Source: GCA-003244245 sp050699715 (GTDB lineage: Bacteria > Actinomycetota > Actinomycetes > Mycobacteriales > Pseudonocardiaceae). Taken from it: a stretch of DNA of 64,000 nt. Numbering within the stretch: position 1 is the first letter of the stretch; the number at the start of each line of letters is the position of its first letter. Of this stretch, positions 56,439-64,000 are shown in pieces. Under the pieces are notes generated by a model. That model made no database searches. It had not been told where the DNA came from and saw only the letters and a program-made list of their open reading frames with translations. The stretch spans positions 1 through 64,000 of the forward strand of contig JBOHFR010000023.1 in assembly GCA_050699715.1 (NCBI GenBank), given 5' to 3'. The translations under genes were made by a program, and so were the position numbers.

Positions 56439-56670
56439 CCCGCAACTCTCGGAGCCCGGCGCGGATCGTGTCCTCGCTCAATCCGGGTGCGTGGTCCTGG
56501 TCCAGCGCCTGCTCAACGACTGCCATCACCTCGGCCTTGTCGCGGCGTCGGGCCATCGCGATCAACTGCTCGCGCAGGTAGGACTGCAGCGACTTGCCCG
56601 ACGCCTGCGCCCGACGCCGGTACGTCTCGGCCACGTCCTCGGGTACATCGCGCACTTGAATCGTTGCCAT
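56431..56670 (-). CDS. FitA/VapB-type antitoxin
   Basis: 79 aa from ATG 56670. The RHH start MATIQVRDVPEDVAETYRRRAQASGKSLQSYLREQLIAMA is typical of FitA-like antitoxins; the C-terminal part (EDTIRAGLRELRDA) would wrap the PIN toxin. Two operator-like palindromes lie directly upstream. Confidence 0.9.
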   Translation of the reverse strand: MATIQVRDVPEDVAETYRRRAQASGKSLQSYLREQLIAMARRRDKAEVMAVVEQALDQDHAPGLSEDTIRAGLRELRDA

Positions 56671-56708
56671 GACGCTACTATAGCGCTTTACTGACGCTAA
56701 ACTAGCGC
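56671..56708. promoter_or_regulatory. Twin palindromic operator upstream of vapBC
   Basis: ACGCTA-N3-TAGCGC occurs twice (core palindromes 56674-56684 and 56696-56706), with centres 22 bases apart, two helical turns. The array lies between the divergent antitoxin gene and ureA and suits cooperative binding of a dimeric RHH antitoxin-toxin complex. Confidence 0.6.
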
Positions 56709-56734
56709 AGTGATGTGGTGCGGAAGGGGCCGAC

Positions 56735-57033
56735 ATGTTGCTGTCCCCGCATGAGCAGGAGAAACTTCTCGTCCACGTGGCCGGCCAGCTGGCTCGGGAG
56801 CGCCGGGCGAGGGGATTGCGGCTGAACTACCCCGAGGCCGTCGCGTTGATCACCTCATGGGTGCTGGAAAGGGCACGGGACGGGCGCAGCGTCGCCGATC
56901 TGATGGCGGGGGGCCAGCGGGTACTGAGCCGGGAGGACGTCATGGACGGCGTGCCGGAGATGATCACCTCGGTGCAGGTCGAGGCGACCTTCCCGGATGG
57001 CACGAAGCTCGTCACTGTGCACCGGCCGGTCCA

Positions 57034-57037
<4 letters not shown>
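56735..57037 (+). CDS. ureA: Urease gamma subunit
   Basis: 100 aa, standard length. It shows LSPHEQEKLLVHVAGQLARERRARGLRLNYPEAVALITSWVLERARDGRSVADLM and VMDGVPEMITSVQVEATFPDGTKLVTVHRPV. It heads ureA-ureBC-ureF-ureG-ureD; GTGA overlap couples it to ureBC. GGAAGGGG precedes the ATG. Confidence 0.97.
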
Positions 57038-59090
<2,053 letters not shown>

Positions 59091-59091
<1 letters not shown>

Positions 59092-59777
59092 TGACTGTCC
59101 TGGCCTCGCTGTTGCTGGCCGACTCGCGCCTGCCCACTGGTGGGCATGCGCACTCCGGTGGGGTAGAGGCGGCCGTCGACCGTGGTCTGCTGCGGGACGA
59201 GGCTGACCTTGCGCTGTTTCTGGCCGGCCGGCTGCGGGGTAGCGCTCCGGTGCTCGCTGCGGCCGCCGCAGCCGGTTGCCTGCTGGCGGCGGACCCCGGC
59301 TCGGAATGGGATCGTTGGGATGCTGCGGTCAGTGCCCGCATCCCGTCGGCCGCCACCCGGGAGGCGTCCCGAGCGCAGGGTGCGGCGCTGCTGCGCACCG
59401 CCCGCCGGGCCTGGCCCTGCGCTGCTTTGGAGGCATTGTGCCTAGCCGGACGCCCGCACCACCCGCTGGTGCTCGGCGCCGTGGTAGCCGCCACCGGCGA
59501 CGGTGCCGACGCGGCGGGGTTGCTCGCGGTGCACCACCTGCTCGGCGGGGTGTGCGCCGCTGCGGTACGGCTGCTGGGGCTGGACCCGATCGCGGTCGCC
59601 GTCGTGCAGGCCCGCGCGAGCCGTCCCGCTGAGCAGGCCGCGCAGGACGGGGCCCGGGTGGCGCGCGAGGCCGTCGCCCAGCGGGATCCCCGCCTGCTGC
59701 CCAGCACCGGCACCCCGTTGCCAGAGGTGCTGGCCGAGCTGCACGCCCGCACGGAGGTGACGCTCTTTGCCTCCTAA
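59091..59777 (+). CDS. ureF: Urease accessory protein UreF
   Basis: 228 aa, ATG overlapping the UreC stop (TGATG). It has LLLADSRLPTGGHAHSGGVEAAVDRG at the start and RLLGLDPIAVAVVQ near the end. UreF joins UreD and UreG in the complex that loads nickel into apo-urease. It overlaps ureG by 11 bp. Confidence 0.93.
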
Positions 59778-60447
59778 GGATCGGGCGCTGCGGGATCGGG
59801 CGCTGCGGGATCGGGCGCTGCGGGATCGGGCGCTGCGGGATCGGGCGCTGCGGATCGGTATCGGAGGGCCGGTCGGCAGCGGCAAGACCGCCCTGGTCGC
59901 GGCGCTGTGCCGGACACTGCGCGAGGAGCTGTCGCTGGTGGTGGTGACCAACGACATCTACACCACCGAGGACGCCGATTTCCTGCGCACCAACGGGGTG
60001 CTGCCCGACGAGCGGATCCGGGCGGTGCGCACCGGCTGCTGCCCGCATACCGCGATCCGCGACGACATCACCGCCAACCTGGACGCGGTGGAGGAGCTTA
60101 CCGCGCGCTACGATCCCGACCTGGTGCTGGTGGAGAGCGGCGGGGACAACCTCACCGCCACCTTCAGCTACGGCCTGATCGACGCGCAGATCTTCGTCCT
60201 CGATGTGGCCGGTGGCGACAAGGTGCCCCGCAAGGGTGGGCCCGGGGTCACCCGCTCGGACCTGCTGGTGATCAACAAGATCGATCTGGCCCCGCTGGTC
60301 GGCGCGGATCTGGACGTGATGCGCCGGGACGCCCTGACCCTGCGGGGGAGTCGCCCCACCGTGCTGATCTCGCTTCGGGACCAGCACGGCGCCGGACTGG
60401 TCGTGGACTGGGTGCGCAGTCAGCTGCGGTCAGCGGCCCGTCGATGA
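59767..60447 (+). CDS. ureG: Urease accessory GTPase UreG
   Basis: 226 aa from a TTG at 59767. P-loop GPVGSGKTALV, metal motif CPH in RTGCCPHTAIRDDIT, VESGGDNLTATFS and NKID. Before the usual start (LRIGIGGPVGSGKT) there is an extra N-terminal stretch made of five DRALR units from a 15-bp repeat; other UreG proteins have only about 10-20 variable residues there. A His-rich nickel tail is absent. Confidence 0.95.
   Translation: MPPKDRALRDRALRDRALRDRALRDRALRIGIGGPVGSGKTALVAALCRTLREELSLVVVTNDIYTTEDADFLRTNGVLPDERIRAVRTGCCPHTAIRDDITANLDAVEELTARYDPDLVLVESGGDNLTATFSYGLIDAQIFVLDVAGGDKVPRKGGPGVTRSDLLVINKIDLAPLVGADLDVMRRDALTLRGSRPTVLISLRDQHGAGLVVDWVRSQLRSAARR
59779..59853. repeat. Tandem repeat, 5 x 15 bp, at the start of ureG
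   Basis: Five perfect copies of gatcgggcgctgcgg, in frame and encoding DRALR. The number of copies sets the length of the UreG N-terminal extension. Confidence 0.95.
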
Positions 60448-61178
60448 GAGCGTGCGCTGAGCTCACCGTCGAACCCGGCCCTGATGCTGCCTGCCTGCGG
60501 TGGCGCTGCGCCCCTCCGGTCGTGTTGCGCCCCACCGGTCCCAACCGGGTGCACGTGGTGCAGGCTGCAGGGGGTCCACTAGGTGGCGACGACCTGCGGT
60601 TGGACGTCCATCTCGGCGCTGGCTCATCCCTGCAGCTGCGCTCGGCGGCCGCCATGGTAGTGCAGGCTGGTCACCCTCCGGCGCCAGCGCGGTGGACTGT
60701 GGCCGCGGCGCTGGCGGCCGGTGCCGTGCTCGACTGGCGGCCGGAGCCGACCGTCGTCTGCGACGGTGCCGAGCTGCACAGCCAGGTGACGGTCGCGCTA
60801 CAGCGGGGAGCCCGCGCGGTCCTGCGCGAGGAAGTGGTGCTCGGGCGCGCAGGTCAGCGTGGTGGGCGCTGTGCCGTCGAGCTCGCCGTCGAGCTGGATG
60901 GCGCCCCGTTGCTGGCGCACACCCTGCTGCTCGATGGTGCCGATCCGGTGCTCACCGGCCCCGCTGGCACCGGCGGCGCCCGCGTCGTCGGGATGCTGGC
61001 GGCCCTGGGGGAGGGAATCAGTGACCCACCACGGCGCGTCGGTGAGCAGCCGGGACTGCGCTGGGCATGCTCAGCGCTGGACGGCCCTGGCTGGCTGCTG
61101 CTCACCCTCGGCGACCGGGTCACCGACGTTAACCGGCTCCTCGACCAGGTCGCACAGGATTGGGGTGCTGTCCCATGA
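60444..61178 (+). CDS. ureD: Urease accessory protein UreD/UreH
   Basis: 244 aa, ATG overlapping the ureG stop (ATGA). It shows PPVVLRPTGPNRVHVVQAAGGPLGGDDLRLDVHLGAGSSLQLRSAAAMVV, WRPEPTVVCDGAELHSQVTVAL and RAVLREEVVLGR. It forms the UreD scaffold of the nickel-loading complex. No ureE is present, as in the Mycobacterium urease operon. It converges on the PIN gene after 8 bases. Confidence 0.93.
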   Translation: MRACAELTVEPGPDAACLRWRCAPPVVLRPTGPNRVHVVQAAGGPLGGDDLRLDVHLGAGSSLQLRSAAAMVVQAGHPPAPARWTVAAALAAGAVLDWRPEPTVVCDGAELHSQVTVALQRGARAVLREEVVLGRAGQRGGRCAVELAVELDGAPLLAHTLLLDGADPVLTGPAGTGGARVVGMLAALGEGISDPPRRVGEQPGLRWACSALDGPGWLLLTLGDRVTDVNRLLDQVAQDWGAVP

Positions 61179-61186
61179 TCGTGACG

Positions 61187-61576
61187 CTAGAGCGTGACGA
61201 CGGTCAGGCCGGGCACCGTGGTGTAGTTGCGGTCCTGGGTGACCAGCGGCAGCCCGTGCGCGATCGCCGTCGCCGCGATCCAGGAGTCATTGACCGCCAG
61301 GCGTCGACCCAACTCACGTAACCGCGCTCGCAGCTCGGCCCAGGCGATCGCCACCCCGTCATCGACTGGCAGCGGCTCCGCTTCGAGCGCCTTGGTCAGG
61401 CTTCGTAGCCGGGCCGCCCGGGTCGCCGTGTCGACGGCACTGAGCACGCCCGATCGCAGCTCGCCGACCGTGATCATCGATACGACGAGCGACATGGGTG
61501 GCTCGGCGCGCAGCGGTCGATCATGCTCGAGTGCGACGAACAGGGAGGTGTCGGCTAGCGCGAGTGCCGTTCCCAC
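61187..61576 (-). CDS. PIN-domain toxin
   Basis: 129 aa. Acidic PIN residues: D9 in ALADTSLFVALE, E in ITVGELRSGV, D in VNDSWIAATAIAHGLPLVTQDRNY. It overlaps the Phd-type antitoxin gene by 22 bp. It is a second toxin-antitoxin module flanking the urease operon. Confidence 0.9.
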   Translation of the reverse strand: MGTALALADTSLFVALEHDRPLRAEPPMSLVVSMITVGELRSGVLSAVDTATRAARLRSLTKALEAEPLPVDDGVAIAWAELRARLRELGRRLAVNDSWIAATAIAHGLPLVTQDRNYTTVPGLTVVTL

Positions 61577-61818
61577 GGATCCTCGATGTCGGCTGTCGTC
61601 TCGTCGCCCAGCATCTCACGCAGCTCGGCAAGCAAGCCGGGGTCAGCTTGGTTAGCGCGGATTTCATCCCAGCTCAACGACGTGCGTCGGCGGGGCAGGG
61701 GAACGAGTCGGGCGACCGGGCGGCCGTTGACGGTGACGTCCAGTTCCTCGCCGTTCTCAACGCGGCGCAGCACCTCGCTGGTGTTGTTGCGCAACTCCCG
61801 CAACGCGATCTCTGTCAC
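61555..61818 (-). CDS. Phd/YefM-type antitoxin
   Basis: 87 aa, GTG start. The Phd fold is evident in TEIALRELRNNTSEVLRRVENGEELDVTVNGRPVARLVPLP; the C-terminal tail (LLAELREMLGDETTADIEDPWERHS) is the toxin-binding part. It is divergent from the sigma-factor gene with a 35-base spacer. Confidence 0.92.
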   Translation of the reverse strand: MTEIALRELRNNTSEVLRRVENGEELDVTVNGRPVARLVPLPRRRTSLSWDEIRANQADPGLLAELREMLGDETTADIEDPWERHSR

Positions 61819-61853
61819 ATTTCCAGTGTAGCCGATGAGCTACGATACGGTGC

Positions 61854-62753
61854 ATGCCAGCGGTGCCGGATGAGGTGCGGGAGTTCGAGGCTCAGCGGCC
61901 CCGGTTGTTCGCGTTGGCCTACCGTCTGCTGGGTTCGGCGAGTGAGGCCGAGGATGCGGTGCAGGACACGTTCTTGCGGTGGAACGGGGTCGACCGCGCT
62001 GCGGTCGTGACGCCGGCAGCGTGGTTGGCGAAGGTGGTGACGAACCTGTGTCTCAACCGGCTGACCTCGGCCAGTGCTCGCCGGGAGAATTACGTCGGCC
62101 CCTGGTTGCCGGAGCCGATGCTGACTGCGGATTCTTCGCTTGGCCCGATGGAGACCGTCGAGCAGCGGGAGTCCGTTTCACTGGCGTTGCTGGTGCTGCT
62201 GGAACGGCTGACCCCCGCGGAGCGGGCGGTGTTCGTGTTGCGCGAGGCGTTCACCTACAGCCACCGGGAGATAGCGGACATCCTTGAGCTAACAGAGGCC
62301 AATTCTCAGCAGCTGTATCGGCGTGCGCGAGCCCACGTGGGCCAGGAACGACTGCGGTTCGACGTATCGCGGGACCAGGGGCGCCGGATCGCCGAACGCT
62401 TCCTTGCCGCCGCCCGGGGTGGGGACCTGGCCGGGCTAGAGCGCATGCTTGCCGCCGATGTCGTTGCTTGGGCCGATGGCGGGGGGAAGGCTCCTGCTGC
62501 TCGTCGCCCGGTTCGGGGTGCCGAGCAGGTTGCGCGCTACCTGAGTGGCTGGATGTCGCGGCCGTTGCCGGGGCTGGAGATCGCGGTAGCCGAGGTGAAC
62601 GGGCAACCCGGCATCCTGGGGGTAGCTGGCGGGCGTCTGCTTGCGGTCATGGTGCTGGAGTTGACCGGTGGCCGCGTCAGCGCCGTGCGGACCATCGCCA
62701 ATCCGGACAAGCTGTCATTCATCTCCGCGCAGCTGTCGCGCCTGCAGGTGTGA
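61854..62753 (+). CDS. sigJ: ECF41-type RNA polymerase sigma factor with SnoaL-like C-terminus
   Basis: 299 aa. Sigma-2 (RPRLFALAYRLLGSASEAEDAVQDTFLRW) and sigma-4 (LTPAERAVFVLREAFTYSHREIADILELTEANSQQLYRRAR) are followed by a SnoaL-like extension with the ECF41 hallmarks DGGGK (near residue 205) and NPDKL (near 287). The extension tunes sigma activity instead of a separate anti-sigma factor. ECF41 genes usually neighbour a redox enzyme gene, here a flavoprotein. A TGTCACA heptamer, the ECF41 -35 consensus, lies at 61813-61819, but no CGTC at the right distance is seen. Confidence 0.92.
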   Translation: MPAVPDEVREFEAQRPRLFALAYRLLGSASEAEDAVQDTFLRWNGVDRAAVVTPAAWLAKVVTNLCLNRLTSASARRENYVGPWLPEPMLTADSSLGPMETVEQRESVSLALLVLLERLTPAERAVFVLREAFTYSHREIADILELTEANSQQLYRRARAHVGQERLRFDVSRDQGRRIAERFLAAARGGDLAGLERMLAADVVAWADGGGKAPAARRPVRGAEQVARYLSGWMSRPLPGLEIAVAEVNGQPGILGVAGGRLLAVMVLELTGGRVSAVRTIANPDKLSFISAQLSRLQV

Positions 62754-62836
62754 CAGAACGCACTCCCGGTCGTGTCATGAACTGGCGAGCTGGCCGGTTC
62801 ACGTGGTGACACATCATCAGGGGAAGGAGACGGTCG

Positions 62837-64000
62837 GTGACTCATCGCATTGTGGTTCTCGGTGCCGGCTACGCCGGCCTTGCTGCGGCAACGCGGGTAG
62901 CCCGTCAACTCCGACCAGACGAGGCCCAGGTGACGTTGGTCAACGCTGCTGCGCGGTTCGTCGAACGGGTGCGCCTACACCAGCTCGCCGCCGGCCAACG
63001 ACTGCCCAACCTGATGCTGCGAGATGTGGTGCGCGGTACGGGCGTTGACCTTGTTCTTGGGCGGGTGACGTCTCTCGATCCGGATCATCACGAGTTGTGG
63101 ATCGACGTTCCGGAGGGACCGCGCATTCTTGGATACGACACGCTGGTGTACGCGCTCGGCAGCACGGCGGACGTCGAGGGGGGTGCGGGCGGGTCCGATC
63201 ACGCTTTCACGGTCGCCGGGTTCGACGAGGCGAAGGAACTGGGCGTGCGAGTGTCGGCGCTGGCGGCTGACGGGGGCGTGCTCGGCGTCATCGGCGGCGG
63301 TGCGACCGGCATCGAGGCGGCCACTGAACTGGCTGAGACGTACCCCAGCCTGCGAGTGCGGCTGCTGACCGACGACGAGCCGGGCGGATGGTTGTCACCT
63401 CGCGCTCGAGAGCACCTGCGGCAGGTATTCGCTCGGTTGGACATCGACGTGCACCCGAATGCGAAGGTCGTGGGAGCACATCCAGATGGCGTGGTGCTCG
63501 CCGACGGCCATTCCGTCGCACTCAATGCTGTGCTGTGGGCTACCGGTTTTCAGGTTCCCTTTTGTGCCCGCGAGGCGGGACTGGCCGTCGATGGACAGTC
63601 GCGCGTCCTGGTTGATGACACTTTACGTTCGCTTTCCCACCCGGATGTTTACGCGGTCGGTGATGCTGCGGCGGTGCCCGGGTTGGATGGCAAGGAGTTG
63701 CGAATGGCATGCGCAACGGCGATTCCGACCGGCCGCCACGCGGCCGACGCGATCGCCTCTCGGTTGAGAGGGCGCAGCGCAGCGTCGTTCCGGTTCCGCT
63801 ACCTGTTGCAATGCCTCAGCCTCGGTCGCCGGGACGGTGTGGTCCAGTTCGTGCACGCCGACGATTCCCCGCGCAACGGGGTGCTCACCGGGCGCGCCGC
63901 CGCACTGCTCAAGGAAATCATCGTTCGTGGCGCCGCCCGGACAGCTCGTGGCGGGGTGCCTGCTCGTCATATCCCTGGTTCTGGAGTGTTACAAGATCAC
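62837..64000 (+). CDS. FAD/NAD(P)-dependent oxidoreductase (type II NADH dehydrogenase-like), cut by the window end
   Basis: At least 388 aa from GTG 62837 (AAGGAG upstream), no stop before position 64000. Dinucleotide motifs: IVVLGAGYAGLAAATRVAR (FAD) and GVLGVIGGGATGIEAATELAETYP (NAD(P)H), with GYDTLVYALGS and HPDVYAVGDAAAVPG. It resembles NDH-2/FSP1-like pyridine nucleotide-disulfide family members that reduce quinones. It follows the ECF41 sigma gene and is its probable target. Confidence 0.88.
   Translation, partial: MTHRIVVLGAGYAGLAAATRVARQLRPDEAQVTLVNAAARFVERVRLHQLAAGQRLPNLMLRDVVRGTGVDLVLGRVTSLDPDHHELWIDVPEGPRILGYDTLVYALGSTADVEGGAGGSDHAFTVAGFDEAKELGVRVSALAADGGVLGVIGGGATGIEAATELAETYPSLRVRLLTDDEPGGWLSPRAREHLRQVFARLDIDVHPNAKVVGAHPDGVVLADGHSVALNAVLWATGFQVPFCAREAGLAVDGQSRVLVDDTLRSLSHPDVYAVGDAAAVPGLDGKELRMACATAIPTGRHAADAIASRLRGRSAASFRFRYLLQCLSLGRRDGVVQFVHADDSPRNGVLTGRAAALLKEIIVRGAARTARGGVPARHIPGSGVLQDH

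Overview
This is a GC-rich actinobacterial chromosome segment. Mycothiol ligase (mshC), a complete Pup-proteasome system (mpa, dop, pup, prcB, prcA, pafA, pafB, pafC), DUF397/XRE pairs and a DUF574-type methyltransferase point to a filamentous or near-filamentous actinomycete of the Pseudonocardiales/Mycobacteriales type. I infer this from gene content; no rRNA is present. The backbone order mshC - PAC2 - metH - hisE - recB-like - mpa - (insert) - dop - pup - prcBA - pafA - pafBC - tatC - helY matches the mshC-to-helY block I know from Mycobacterium tuberculosis, with hisG, tatA and a tRNA m1A58 methyltransferase gene missing from their usual places.

Layout. 1-4.2 kb: an IS110-family transposase running off the left edge, a second IS110 3' remnant, a lipoprotein gene and an HlyD/MacA-type adaptor. 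4.2-16 kb: MoxR-like ATPase plus VWA protein, mshC, a phosphodiesterase, a nucleotidyltransferase fragment, a gentisate-dioxygenase-like cupin, and a divergent Lrp regulator next to a lysine-dehydrogenase-like gene and an ALDH7-type dehydrogenase (probable lysine catabolism). 15-22.9 kb: PAC2, metH, hisE, RecB-like nuclease, mpa. 22.9-28.4 kb: an insert between mpa and dop with two phage-like small genes, a lasso-peptide operon (precursor, cyclase, RRE protein, leader peptidase), an HTH protein and yceI. 28.6-40 kb: pupylation/proteasome genes, tatC, lipid kinase, helY. 40-44.6 kb: a hisD paralogue beside a HAD + double IGPD-like fusion, then decayed genes. 44.6-50.7 kb: gltBD. 50.7-56.7 kb: methyltransferase, Nudix protein, pseudogene fragments, an XRE/DUF397 pair and a VapBC module. 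56.7-61.2 kb: urease operon ureA-ureBC-ureF-ureG-ureD. 61.2-64 kb: a Phd/PIN module, an ECF41-type sigma factor and a flavoprotein cut by the window end.

The most notable item is the lasso operon on the minus strand (26770 down to 23760). It has a 42-residue precursor not previously called as a gene here, with a canonical leader and a predicted 16-residue core GFGQNSPDNVAHQNTE (Gly1-Asp8 ring). Its cyclase gene is interrupted by a 100-N assembly gap whose flanks are an exact 127-bp duplication; collapsing it restores one intact reading frame. Other notable items are the HAD-(IGPD-like)2 fusion with hisD, a fused UreB-UreC, short in-frame tandem repeats in several unrelated genes, a palindrome that occurs at two gene junctions, and two DUF397 genes each broken by what looks like a single-base loss.
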